NCBI GenBank assembly: GCA_963693315.1
Contig: OY856186.1
Coordinates: 306,172,661-306,236,660 of the forward strand
Length of the DNA: 64,000 bases
DNA from: Diogma glabrata
Taxonomy: Eukaryota > Arthropoda > Insecta > Diptera > Cylindrotomidae
Direction: 5' to 3'
Shown here: positions 13,315 to 29,640 of the stretch, piece after piece
Numbering within the stretch: position 1 is the stretch's first letter
How the letters are laid out: each line of letters opens with the position of its first letter
The notes under the pieces: generated by a model
Database searches by the model: none
Seen by the model: the letters and a program-made list of their open reading frames with translations, nothing else
Told to the model about the DNA's origin: nothing
Program-made: the position numbers and the translations under genes

Positions 13315-13570
13315 ATTTTTACTGTATCAACAAAAAATTTTTAATCCAAAAACTGAATTCTATAAATTTAATAAATTTCTATAATCAAAAACTAAACCAA
13401 TGTTACACTATACGAAATTATTTGACTATATTGTTAAATTTTTACGGAATCAACAAAAAAATTTAAAACCAGAATCTGAATTCTATAAATTTTACACGGC
13501 TTTTAATAAATTTTTATAAACAAAAACTAAACCAATTTGACACTAAGAAACTATTTGACTATATTGTTAG
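13315..13570 (-). repeat. Two-copy tandem repeat in the LINE 5' UTR
   Basis: Segments beginning TTTTTACTGTATCAAC at about 13316 and TTTTTACGGAATCAAC at about 13438 share long stretches, including CTGAATTCTATAAATTT, AAAACTAAACCAAT and TATTTGACTATATTGTTA. The period is about 122-130 bp. Tandem 5' UTR monomers often carry LINE promoters. Confidence 0.65.
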
Positions 13571-13625
13571 AATATCATTAATTAAAATTGTTATTGTTAA
13601 TTATTAGTAAAAAAAAATTTTTGAA

Positions 13626-14560
<935 letters not shown>

Positions 14561-14571
14561 CAGCCAGCACA

Positions 14572-15120
14572 CTTAGTGAAATTTAGGTGAACCATTTTGG
14601 GATTTGGTTAAATTTAAGTAAAAGTTTGGTTAAATATGTGGAAAAGGGTAATAGATGACTGTTTCAGCTAATTAGTGTACATGTATTTTTGGTCGAAAAT
14701 TATAGTTAATATGTTTTTGGCGTAAAAAAATAAGTTAATAGGTAAATTTAACATATTAAGTATACAAATTTAAGTAAAAAAAATCATGTAATACAGATAG
14801 TACATGTATTTCATGTATTAAGTGAAAATTTAAGTTACAAAAGTGTATCTAATACATGTATTTAACTTATTACCTGTTGTTTAGCTAGCGGTAATTTAGC
14901 TGACATTGCAACAGTTATTTCATGAAATAAGTTAAATAGCATAAAATTAACATAACTACGAAACATTGAAACTTAAAAAAAATTCTCAGACAGTTGTTAA
15001 GTTAAATAGGTCGAGTTTTACATGTAATATTGCATTTAATTTGGTTTAGTGAACGAATGTTAACTAAATTTTTGCTGTCCTTTTCATATAATACATATAA
15101 TAGGTATACATCTTTATAAG
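14572..15120. repeat. Left subterminal repeat region of the CACTA-like element
   Basis: Short motifs such as TTAAATTTAAGT, TAATACATGTATTTAACTTA and AAGTTAAATAG recur many times on both strands. The mirrored end at 23300-24330 has the same vocabulary (TTACATGT, AGGTTAAAT). Clustered subterminal motifs of this kind are characteristic of CACTA elements. Confidence 0.6.
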
Positions 15121-15297
15121 TATCCATAAAGATTTATAGCAAGTCTCGTTTTCCGATGACATTTATTATTAGTGTGCAGTATATTTTTCAAATCGCTCTG
15201 ATACAGTCTTTATGATATAGTTCTCTCACTAACGTTGTTTTAAATAGTAAAACTGCCTCTGAACAAGAAAGTTAAGAAAAACGGTCGATACTACATA

Positions 15298-17565
15298 ATG
15301 CGGCGGAAGAGAGCGGCCGAATTTGAAGCACGATTTGATGCATCAAATGTGTCAACGGATGAAGAAATGGATCGGCCACCGCCACAACAACTGAATGCCA
15401 TTTTTGAAAATAATTTGTCAGCAGAAAATGTTATGATCGAAAATACCATCCCCGTTAGTGTTACATGTGATGAAAATGTAGAGTGTGACGATGATATGCC
15501 AGATGATTTTACATCCCAAGTTGGTGAAAATGCTGAATTTTTTTTATCAGAAGCAGATATTGCTGAGGAATTGATGCGCGAACACCTAGAATATGAGCAT
15601 AACGCTCAAACTAAAATAGATCTGTTGAACGAACTGAGGCAATGGGCTTTGCAAAACAAGATTTCATTAACAGCGTTGTCACAACTACTGAAATTGTTGA
15701 ACAAGGCTGGCATTGAAAATCTACCATCGGATGCGCGAACGGTTTTGAAAACGCCTAGAACAACTAAAGTTGTCGACATGGGATCCGGCGAATTTTGGTA
15801 TGATGGAATCACCAGGAATTTGATTCATTCGCTGTCACCTTTAAAAGTTATCCGACACTATAGAATTAATAGTAAACGTTGATGGCATACCACCATTTGT
15901 GAGTACTGGTAAAGACTTCTGGCCAATTAGCATCCGAGTATTCCGTATGAAATCAATCAAGCCAATTTTTGCTGCAATATACTATGGACACGGGAAACCA
16001 CCTTTAGAAGAGTTTTTAAAACAATTTATTGAGGAGTTCAACAACATTTTGACAAACGGAATCAATGTAAATGGCAAGAAAATCTCAGTTGGGTTAAAAT
16101 GCTTCTCATGTGACACGCCTGCCCGTTCCTTTTTAAAATGTAAGTTTTTTTATTTAAAAATATATTATATGTGCATGTTTTAAATAAAATATTAATATAC
16201 TACATAATTGCAGCAACGGTGTACTTTAATTCAAAAAAAGGCAGTTGCATTAAATGTACTGTCGACGGCATTCATGACAAAAGGTACAAACACACAAGTT
16301 TTGCTAAATTCGATTGCCCACGACGGACGGATGCTGACTTCAGAGCAATGGCAGATTGGGATCATCACCTATTTATTGGCGACAAAAAACATGGAATAAG
16401 GGCTCCAATAACCCCTCTGGTTAATCTTCCAATCAATATGATCAACGCGTTCACAGTGGCAGACGACTTGCATTTAATATATTTTGGTAACTCCACTTTA
16501 TATATTTCAAATATAACTTTTTTTATTACTTTTTTCATCGCAGGTCTAATGAAAAGATGTATGACAGTCTACTGGATAAATGGAAAATTTGATTTTAATC
16601 TGAAGCTCAGTGAAGGGGATAAAACAGAGATGGACAAACTGTTGCTTCAATGCAATGATACACGACCCCGTGAAATTCAACGAGAAATTAGAGGGTTGAA
16701 ATGGCTTAGTTACTGGAAAGCAACAGAGTTTCGCGCAACACTTCTGTATACTGGACTCGTTATTTTTAAAAATATACTGCCACATGAGATATACGAACAC
16801 TTCAAAATGTTGAGCATTGCTATTAGAATTCTTAGTTGCCGGTATCATATTCAAAATATTGGAGTTGCTGAAATTCTTCTTAATAACTATCTGGAAGGTT
16901 GCATTGATATTTATGGAATAGATTCAATTACCAGTAATTTCCATGCCGTATGTCATATGATCGACGATTTGAAGATGTATAATGCAACATTAGTTGAAAT
17001 AAGTACCTTTCCGTTTGAAAATGAACTTGGGACATTAAAACATTTGGTCCGTAATGGCAGAGAACCATTGTCACAAATCGCCAGACGTGTTTCCGAATTA
17101 AGTCACCAAGATTGCAACGTCTCCGATAGAAAAAGTATCTTGGCAAGAGTTATTTCAAATAAAAACTTAGTTTTTAATGATGATTATTCTATTGATAAAT
17201 ATTCAGAAGTGCGTATTCAAGATGAGTATATTCTGCGGAATGATATGAAGGATGGTTGGTTTATAACCAAACAAAACGAAATTGGTTTTATGAACTATGC
17301 TTTTTATAAAAACGAGGAAATAACGATAGTAGCGTCAATTATAAAAGAAAAAAATGATTTTTTTATCACTCCTTGTTCATCTTCAAAGCTAGATATATAT
17401 GCATCACACGGGTTGGTTGAAAATAATAAGTGTATACCTAATTTTAAGGATTCTGTTGCTACAACGACATTAGCTGATATAAAATGTAAATTTTTTGTTC
17501 TATTCTATAAACAGCAACTTGTATTTCTACCATTAATTCACACTTTAGATGCCAATATCCTGTAA
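15298..17565 (+). pseudogene. CACTA/EnSpm-like (CMC superfamily) transposase, three exons, one 1-nt frameshift
   Basis: Exons are 15298-16139, 16214-16486 and 16544-17565. The introns, 16140-16213 (74 bp) and 16487-16543 (57 bp), have GTAAGT/GTAACT donors and CAG acceptors and keep phase. The single break is one surplus A in the A-run at 15843-15846; otherwise the frame is open from ATG to TAA, about 710 residues. Conserved blocks are VNVDGIPPF followed by KDFWPI (likely first catalytic Asp), CDTPARSFLK (second Asp), a CxxC motif in KKGSCIKCTVDG, WLSYWKATEFRATLLYTG, and FPFENELGTLKHLVRNGREP (likely Glu). This order is that of transposase_21/Tnp2-like proteins annotated in many animals. The enzyme would cut at the TIRs. 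Assignment of catalytic residues is inference from the family pattern. Confidence 0.8.
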
Positions 17566-18366
17566 ACAACAATAAACTTTATTTTTTTTTAAAAGAATAT
17601 TAAATTTAAAATATTACATTTATCGTGACTCACTTTGAAATGAATCGTCTTTGGAGGAGCTTTTAATTTAAAACAGTTTATTGAGGAATTCAACATGTAT
17701 TTATTATTATACTATATAAGTTTTTGCAGTATTCATAACATAAAGTGAGTTCAAATACAAGCAGGAAAAATTATAAATTTTGATTAAACTTCGAAATTCA
17801 ACATAAATATATTTATGCATCTTTGGCGGCCGCACTTTCTATGGTATCCATAAGGTCCTCGCTCCTGATAAGGGTGGTTGTTGGCGTGGAAGTAGCATTG
17901 GAGGTTGTATCTTTAACTGTCATTGAATCTGTGTTGATGGCCGGTTCGGTTTGGTGTGGTGATAGCGATTGTGTGCTGTTAGTTTGAATTTTTGCTAACC
18001 GCTTCTTTTTAATGGCATTCTTCAGCACTAAGTCTGCGAAGGCCTTCTTCGTATTCGACATCACCCACGAAGTATTAGATGCTTTCTGCACCGAGCTTTG
18101 TGCACCGTTCAATTATTTTATTGTTTTATTAGATTCATTCATTTTGCTTTATATTTTATATTTTTCTGTAGTTAGATTATTAATTCTTAAAAATGGGTTT
18201 TTATTAAACCACCGGTATATAATGGAAATATAGAATGTATCTTACTTTAAAAGTTAGCTTTCGAAATGCGTATAAAACTCAGTAAACAAGAATAAGGTGC
18301 TTTTTCATTCATTTTTTAAAAAATTTTGTTTCTTATAATGCTATTTTTTAGCTTTTCTTATAGAGC
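17566..18366. other. CACTA-like element internal non-coding region
   Basis: Apart from the small antisense ORF at 17813-18142 this is AT-rich sequence. It includes a region just after the transposase stop (AACAATAAACTTTATTTT) that could serve as a polyadenylation region. No other feature is seen. Confidence 0.5.
17813..18142 (-). CDS. Small second ORF of the CACTA-like element, unknown product
   Basis: The minus-strand frame opens at an ATG at 18142, meets one TAA at 18113-18115, and then runs open from 18112 to a stop at 17813 (about 99 residues). The peptide has a basic stretch, KNAIKKKRLAKIQ, preceded by SNTKKAFADLVLK, then a Ser/Thr-rich tail ending in acidic and Ala residues. I do not recognise it. 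It is convergent with the transposase gene, 250 bp away, inside the element. Many CACTA elements carry a second protein, so an accessory DNA-binding role is possible but unproven. The TAA may be a nonsense mutation, or the real start may lie downstream. Confidence 0.4.
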
Positions 18367-18571
18367 AAGAGCCTGCGACGACAAGAGCTTTGTTATTTTA
18401 TAAAAGCTGAAAGATTCTCTGCGCATACACCCTACTCAGGTAGGAACGATTTGCGACATATGAAGTTTGGATCATATTAGCTTTGGCAGGGAGCAGGTAA
18501 CAAAGGGGCCGCCAAAGTTTTGCCAAAGTATAAGAGGAAATTTTTTTATATATTCTTCGGGATAGTATTAG

Positions 18572-18781
18572 TGTTGGAAAATATAATAAATTTATTATTA
18601 ACAGACGGATGAAATGTATATAAAACTTTATTTTAATAATTGAACAATACAAACAAATTGTAATCAACACGCCATTTTAACATAACATAAAGAACTATAT
18701 GACATGAAGTTGTTTCCAATTAGATAATAAATGAGTGCGTTCATTAATTAATAATGGTAATAAACTATAATTATTCTAACA
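18572..18781 (-). repeat. Copia 3' LTR
   Basis: 210 bp, TG...CA-type ends in element orientation. On the element strand it is preceded by the polypurine tract AATGAGGAGGAG (18782-18793). It differs from the 5' LTR at one position. Confidence 0.95.
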
Positions 18782-18799
18782 CTCCTCCTCATTGTTACA

Positions 18800-21700
18800 T
18801 TAATGTAATCCACTCATTTCTCGAAGCTTCTTTATACGATGTCGTGGTAGAGGCTTCGTCAGCAGGTCAGCAACCATATCTTCAGTTGGGCAGTAAACAC
18901 ATCGAACCATTCCTTTATCAACATAATCCTTTACAAAATAAAATCGTACATCAATGTGCTTGGATCGATTAGAAAGTTTCTCCTCCTCAATCATCTTAAG
19001 ACAGCTTTGGTTGTCCTCATAAATAACGGTTGCTGCATCACAAATTTGACCGAAATCTATCAGGACTCGTCGTAACCATTCAGCCTCCTTACAAGCTTCA
19101 GATAAAGAAATAAATTCTGCCTCCGTTGATGATAACGCCACGCATGTTTGTCTTTTGCAACTCCAACTAACGGTACCTCCAAATAAGTGGAAAATAAATC
19201 CACTGTTCGACTTTCTATCAACTTTACTGTCAGCCCAATTTGCATCAGCGTACCCAATCAATCCATCCTGGTTATCTGCCTTTCCCAACGACAATGTGGT
19301 GTTCAACGTTCCCTTTAAATATTTTAATATACGCTTAAGTTCATTCCAATCTTCGTTATTTGGATTAGACACCTTTTGTGCTAAAATCGATACACTCGCT
19401 GAAATATCAGGTCTAGTATTAACTGAAATATACAGCAGACATCCAATCAATTGCCTATATTTGTCATTATTCAATAGCAATTCTGATTCTCCTCCTTTTC
19501 CGTATTCAACACTTATTGGTACTTCTGAGATTTTTGCATTAGCTAGTCCAAATTCTTTGATCAATCTTGTGATATATACAGCTTGATTTACAGTGTAATA
19601 ATTACTTTCCTTTTTAATTTGTAATCCTAGGTAATTTTTAACTTCACCGAGGTTTTTAATAGCGAAATTGCTCTTTAAAATATCTTCACAATTTAACAGA
19701 AGTTCTTTACAGCGGCTAGCAACTAGTATGTCATCAACGTATATTAAAACGTAGCACATTTCTTCCTTAAATTTACGAATATATAAACAAAAATCATTCT
19801 TACTTTGTATGTATCCGCCATCAGTGAGCACTTGATGAATTGTTTTGTTCCAAATCCTTGCTGATTGCTTCAAACCATAGAGACTTCTCCTCAAAAGACA
19901 AACATAATCCGCTTCACCTTCACTAAAACCTGGTGGCTGTTCCATGTAAATGGTTTCTTCCAACTTTCCATTTAAGAATGCGGTTTTCGCATCATAATGC
20001 AAAATTTCCATTTTTTCTTTAGCAGCTAGGGTGAGTAATATCCTGAACGTCGATTGTCTGACAACTGGTGCAAAAACTTGATCGTAATCTGATCCGAACT
20101 TTTGTGTAAAACCTTGTGCTACCAATCTAGCTTTGTACTTACAAATATCATTATTCCCATTGTATTTGATTTTATAAACCCATTTACATCCAATGATCTT
20201 TCGATCTTGTGGAGGTTTCACCAGTTCCCAAGTTTGATTTTCTTTAAGGGAGTTTATTTCCTCCTTCATTGCGGCCACCCATTCCTTATTTTCATCGCAT
20301 GAAATAGCGGCTTTATAACTTACTGGTTCTTGTAATGCCCCTTTAACTACGTTAACTTCTTCAATTAACCTTTTTGGTGGAACTCCTTTATTGTTTCGAC
20401 TAGAATGACTTTCTACAACCAAATTCTCATTTTCTTCATCGCAGTGAAATATTTCGCAGTCATCCTGATTTTCATTTGGCAAGAATTCATCCGTTTTCTC
20501 TTCTTGGTATTGTGCATCAATTTTTGAATCTTCTTGTTGGGTTTTGACTTCCTCCAATTTCCAGTCATTATTCTTATCGATGAATTTTACATCACGACTA
20601 ACGATCACCTTTTTTGTTGATAGAACATAACACCTATATGCTTTTGAAATCTCATCATAACCGACAAGTATAGCTTCACTGGCCTTAGGATCCAGCTTTC
20701 TTCGGTTTTCTGGGTGAATAAATGTAAAGCACTTTGAACCAAATTGTTTAAAATGCGAGAAGCTTGGTTTTCTTCCAAACCAATTTTCGAAAGGTGTTCC
20801 TTCAACTTCTTTACCTGGAAGACGATTCTGCACATACTTTGCCATCATAACTGCTTCGCCCCAAAAATATTTTTCTAATTTGGCATCAATCAGCATGCAT
20901 CTAGCCATCTCAATCAACGAACGATTCTTCCTTTCTGCGACACCATTTTGCTGAGGAGTTGATGCTACTGTTCTTTGATATTGAATGCCCTGCCGATCCA
21001 GATACTGGACAAATTCATCACTCATATATTCCCCACCTCTATCAGATCGAAGTACTTTTGGCTTCCTTCCAAACATTGTTTTACATAGCTCGACAAATTC
21101 CTTAAACTTACTGAATACTTCAAATTTATTTTTCAACAAATAAATGATGGTGTATTTCGATAAATCATCAATAAATGTCAAAATGTACCTTTTTCCGGAT
21201 GGTGTTTCTGTTTGCATTGGTCCACAAACATCTGAATGAACCAAATCTATCACATTCTGACTCTGATTGGGTGACTTATGAGGGAATTTATACCTTGTCA
21301 TTTTACCTTCCAAACAAATTTCACAATTTATCTTCTTTCTACACTTATCGCTGCATTCAGAAAATTGAATTCCTTCTACCAGATTTCCCAGAGGCAATGT
21401 CTTGACAACTTCGATGTCTCTATGTCCAAGAACCTGGCCAGTGATGTATGCACATATTTGTATTCGTGGCACTATAAACTTTCTGTGCCTCCCGCAACTT
21501 ATACAAATTTTCAGAAATGTCACCAAAAGCAATTTGCTTTTCACCGAAATTAATCTCACAACCTTGACCTTTAAAATTCACCGTGTAACCTCTTTCAGTT
21601 AACTTTTTTACGGAGATTAAATTAGCACCGATACTAGGAACCACTAATACATCAGTCACCTTAACACAATGGACATTTCCACTTTCATTTTGACACATTA

Positions 21701-22640
21701 AACGAATCGCTCCTTTACCAATCGATGTTATCTGTTCTCCATTAGCCACAGTAATTTTCTCACGAATACCTGGATTGAAATCAATCAACTGATCAATTGT
21801 TCCCACGATATGACTCGTTGCACCAGAATCAATAACCCAACCGTTCTTTGCTGTCGATGTCACAAACAAGTATTCTTCCTCATTACTATCCTTGGCCAAG
21901 TTCACGGTTTGTGGGTTGGACATACTTTCATTCTTTTTCTGGATCCATTCTTTAAACTTAATGCAATCTCTCTTGAAATGTCCCTTATTATTACAGAAGA
22001 AACATATTTTTGATTTATATGAACTTGACGGTAATTTAACATGTAGTGCTACCTCCTCCTTGATGTTTAAATCTTTGCTGATTCTTCTTTTATACTCAGC
22101 AACAAGTTTTGAGCAGACTAAAGTTGACGTCAAATCATCTTCTGACCTTGCTTCCAATGCCGTTATTAATGGATCATAACTATCTGGCAGCGAACCCATC
22201 AAAGTTGCACTCATGAAAAAATCCGGTTTTATTTCGTCACCAAGTGCCAACAATCTTTGAAACAACTCGTTCATTTTACTTACATGAACTTCCAAATCAC
22301 CTCCTTCTTCGAGCCTTTGACGCATAATTGACCTTAAAATAAAAACTCGATTTCCAGGTGTGTCCTTTTCATGAAATTCTTTAAGCGCTGCCCACGCTGC
22401 CTTTGCTGATTTGCAATTTCTTATATGCTGAATCTGGTTGTTACAAATATTGAGAGCAAGCGTCGAATGAGCCTTTTCATCACCCAAAGTCCATTCTTTT
22501 GTAACTGGATCTGGTTTTTCATCCTTTATAGCATTCCAAATTCCTTTTTCTTTTAATAGCATTTCAATTTTATATCTCCAGTTGAAAAAATTTTCATTGT
22601 TCAATTTTTCAATCGAATATTTATTTTCAATTCCCGTCAT
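18800..22640 (-). pseudogene. Copia gag-protease-integrase-RT-RNase H polyprotein, one frameshift
   Basis: The first ATG of the frame (22694) overlaps the primer-binding site, so the likely start is the ATG at 22640. In order: a Gag domain of UBN2 type (NFFNWRYKIEMLLKEKG); zinc knuckle CFFCNNKGHFKRDC (about residue 215); aspartic protease WVIDSGATSHI (about 270); integrase HHCC finger then D-D-E blocks HSDVCGPM, FIDDLSKYTIIYLLK, RSDRGGEY and QQNGVAERKNRS; RT blocks WVYKIKYN, DAKTAFLNGKLEETIYMEQP and YVLIYVDDILVAS; and RNase H GYADANWADSKVDRKSNSG with ALSSTEAEF. The frame breaks once near 21437, inside the integrase HH zinc-binding region, by a 2-nt loss or 1-nt gain. All catalytic motifs are otherwise present. 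Given near-identical LTRs, this break is recent or occurred at insertion. Confidence 0.93.
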
Positions 22641-22683
22641 GTTTTTTTTTATTAAAATAATCAATATTTCTTTTATGGCGATA

Positions 22684-22698
22684 TCTGGGCCCATAACC
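22684..22698 (-). promoter_or_regulatory. Copia primer-binding site, complementary to the initiator tRNA-Met anticodon arm
   Basis: Immediately after the 5' LTR the element strand reads GGTTATGGGCCCAG. The anticodon arm of eukaryotic initiator tRNA-Met contains CTGGGCCCATAACC, the exact complement. Drosophila copia primes with the 5' half of this tRNA, so this element most likely uses the same half-tRNA mechanism. Confidence 0.85.
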
Positions 22699-22908
22699 TG
22701 TTGGAAAATATAATAAATTTATTATTAACAGACGGATGAAATGTATATAAAACTTTATTTTAATAATTGAACAATACAAACAAATTGTAATCAACACGCC
22801 ATTTTAACATAACATAAAGAACTATATGACATGAAGTTGTTTTCAATTAGATAATAAATGAGTGCGTTCATTAATTAATAATGGTAATAAACTATAATTA
22901 TTCTAACA
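22699..22908 (-). repeat. Copia 5' LTR
   Basis: 210 bp, ending at the ATTAG target duplication 22909-22913. Contains the element promoter; ATGTATATAAAACTTTA is a TATA-like segment on the plus strand, so its strand of action is uncertain. Confidence 0.95.
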
Positions 22909-23299
22909 ATTAGAAGTCACGTCATCCATTGCCAGGCACTTACTTTCGTGGTAACCCCCTGCCAGACACCCTTAAACTTTATCAATTTGTTAAAGTTTAA
23001 GGTTGTCTGGCAGGGGGCTACCACGATAGTAAGTGTCTGGCAATGGGTGACGTGACTTCTAATACTATCCCGAAGAATATATAAAAAAATTTCCTCTTAT
23101 ACTTCCACGAAGCTTTAGAGGCCCCTTTGTTACCTGCTCCCTGCCAAAGCTACCATGATCCAAACTTCATATGTCGCTAATCGTTCCTACCTGAGAAGGG
23201 GGTATGCGCAGAGAAACTTTCAGCTTTTATAAAATAACGAAGGTCTGGCCGTCGCGGGCTCTTAGTTTATTATGGTAGAATGACAGCCCGATAAAGTAA

Positions 23300-24340
23300 A
23301 GGTAAAGAAATATGGATGGTTCAGTTACATGTGATTCTCATGAAAAAAACATGTAATAACTACAATATCTGACTTTGGTACAGTAAAATTACATATAACT
23401 TGCACTTGCTTAGTTTTGTATTCAGCTGTTACATGAAATATACATGAATTTGCTCTGCCAAAGTCAGATATTGTAGCTATTAAATGTATTCTAGATAAGA
23501 ATTATATGATCAATTTTCCACTTAATAGCTACATAATTTACATGTATTAAATAAAATACGTGAAAAAATTTAGGTTAAATTTGAGTTATTTCATGAAACA
23601 CCTGACAAAATTTAACTTAAATAACAGGTAAATAATTTTATGGCAAGGAAATAATTTTATGGCAAATCTATCTCCCAAACTAATGCATTTAAGGACAAAA
23701 TAGGTTTTTATGACAATTTCTAAACCGACTTCAAATAAACATTTTTATACATACTTTGGAGCGTATTTTTGAATGGATTTAAATGTTCATGTATAAAGAA
23801 AGGTTCGTTCTTGTTTATACATAAAAAAAAAACAGGAAAAAATAATGAGAACAACCCTTAAAAATGCAATTAAATATTTATTTTTTTTTATAGACTGAAT
23901 ACTTTAATTTTCAATTTTCTTTTCGGTATTCGATAAAGAACATTAATTATTGAAAATATAATAATTGTTTGTAGTATACTATAAAGTAAGCTTATGTGAT
24001 CATTAAGGGAGAATTTCAGAGCATACATTTTGTGGTTTGCATATGTAACAAACAAGTGAAATTTAACTAGCAATTAGCTAAAATATAACATAACATTTGC
24101 ACTTATTTAACTTAAAATTTGGTTAAATTATAGTTAAATATAATCACATATTAGCCAGCATATTACATAAAAATTACATGAAAATTTAACCAATATTTTT
24201 ATGCAAAAAGTACGACACTTAGGTTAAATGTAACCTTTTATTATACATAATTTTAGGTTAAATGAGAATGTTCACTAAAAGTTTGTACAGATAATATCAA
24301 TCTATATTTAAGCTAAAATCCACCTGTTGTGCTAGCTGGG
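23300..24340. repeat. Right subterminal region and right TIR of the CACTA-like element
   Basis: About 1 kb with recurring TTACATG, ACATGTATT and TTAGGTTAAAT motifs. An inner inverted repeat (ACAATATCTGACTTTGG near 23360 and CCAAAGTCAGATATTGT near 23458) is visible. It ends with TGTGCTAGCTGGG at 24340. Confidence 0.6.
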
Positions 24341-28640
<4,300 letters not shown>

Positions 28641-28665
28641 TACACATATATTTATATATTTACAG

Positions 28666-28860
28666 TGCATTAAATTCAAATTTAAGCTCTTTAGAAATAG
28701 AGGTCTAGCCGATGCTGATAACGTTATTGTTGCCAAGGAAGTGTTCATTGATTTTGTACAACAGTATTCGACACATCCACTATTTTATTTAAAATTCAAA
28801 CAAAAGCAGACAATTACCCTGTACAGATTTCCGGTGTTAATAGTTTTATAGTTAATAATA
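28666..28860 (+). pseudogene. Exon-like coding fragment upstream of the tandem duplication, unknown protein
   Basis: After a TATTTACAG acceptor-like sequence at 28661-28665 the frame is open with [18 protein letters not shown] followed by [15 protein letters not shown]. Beyond about 28785 a second frame ([20 protein letters not shown]) continues to a stop near 28918, suggesting one frameshift. The later part repeats in the second duplication unit. It lies just before the SAMD3-like remnant and could be the N-terminal part of the same gene. I do not recognise the domain. Confidence 0.4.
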
Positions 28861-28939
28861 ATCAGGAATTTAATGCTGAAGTAAACTTGGTTTTAATTGG
28901 TATAAATAAAATTGTATAATGATAAATATCTATTTAAGG

Positions 28940-29640
28940 ATTTGGAAACTTATATGTGGGAGAGTCAACAATCACACGTGCTATTGCAGAAGAAAACCAA
29001 TGATGGTGTGTTAAATCCTTTGACACTTACCGAAAGAAGGACAATCATTCGTGAAGGTGTAAGCTATTTGGTTAAGAAATTTGGGTAATATCCGACAGCA
29101 AACCAGAAATTAAATTTGGCACATGCAATTGGACACTTGTTTCCTTAACTTAAATCAGATGGAGCAGTAAGTATTTACTTGATGTGTAAATTATGTTTAC
29201 GAAAATTTGTAATTCTTTCTTTATTACCTACAGAAAATTTTATATGACCCAAAAACCAATAAAGGTTTCATTCCAAATAAATTAAGAAGCATGCAAGAAA
29301 AATTTCGACAAGTAGAGAGGGTGCGTATACGAAAACGAAAATCGACAGACCAGAGCAAGTGGAAAGATAAAGAAGACAATGAGGATTTGTTAATTCTAAA
29401 ACATGCTGACGTTAAATTACAAAAAAATTTAATTAAAGAAAAACTTTTACTATCAAGTAAAATACGTTCAAAGTTAATTGAACAAAATTCAAATTACTTT
29501 ATTGGTGAAAATCTACCGTTTTTTTCGTCGGTCCGTCGATGAACAGGCTAAAACCGCTATATCTGAGATAAAGGTTATGTTAAGAAAACCAAATTGTTCG
29601 GACATTATTCAAATACAACCTTCTAATAAGATGTAACGGG
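28940..29640 (+). pseudogene. SAMD3-like multicopy protein remnant (unit 1)
   Basis: The first exon reads ETYMWESQQSHVLLQKK, then PLTLTERRTIIREGVSYLV and AHAIGHLFP, interrupted by stops in KKFG-YPTA and FP-LKSDGA. An intron-like gap (29167-29233, GTAAGT to CTACAG) leads to an open 83-residue exon with KILYDPKTNKGFIPNKLRS, then RKRKSTDQSK and a Lys-rich tail. The pattern of L-T-x-x-E-R/R, K-x-G-x-YPT, A-x-A-I-x-x-x-FP-x-LK and then Y-x-P followed by K-L-R resembles the repeated C-terminal region of SAMD3-like proteins that are amplified in many animal genomes. Family assignment is from memory of the pattern and uncertain. The stop codons make it a pseudogene. Confidence 0.4.

Larger units (their letters stand above)
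8537..13625 (-). mobile_element. Nearly full-length non-LTR retrotransposon (LINE), CR1/Jockey group
   Basis: Read on the minus strand it has a 5' UTR with a duplicated segment (about 13315-13570), ORF1 with a PHD-like finger, ORF2 with AP endonuclease and reverse transcriptase, and a 3' tail of TAAA/ATAAA repeats at 8537-8570. A PHD finger in ORF1 is known in the CR1 lineage. ORF1 has at least two frameshifts and ORF2 one in-frame stop, so it is inactive but not very old. The 5' boundary is uncertain. Confidence 0.8.
18572..22908 (-). mobile_element. Copia-type (Ty1/Copia) LTR retrotransposon, very young
   Basis: Two 210-bp LTRs (18572-18781 and 22699-22908) begin TGTTGGAAAA and end TTCTAACA. 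They differ at a single base (TTTCC against TTTTC). The element is flanked by the 5-bp duplication ATTAG (18567-18571 and 22909-22913). On the minus strand the 5' LTR is followed by GGTTATGGGCCCAG and the 3' LTR is preceded by AATGAGGAGGAG. It carries one gag-pol region with one frameshift. Confidence 0.95.
18367..23263. mobile_element. Foldback (long inverted repeat) element interrupted by Copia
   Basis: The left arm 18367-18571, starting AAGAGCCTGCGACG, is the reverse complement of the outer right arm ending CGTCGCGGGCTCTT at 23263. The stretch 22914-23060 folds on itself around a centre near 22986. With the Copia element (18572-22908) removed, the whole is a hairpin-like element of about 560 bp with arms of about 280 bp. 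It shares TTATAAAAGCTGAAAG, AACTTCATATG and CCTGCTCCCTGCCA blocks between the arms. It has no coding capacity. Confidence 0.75.
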
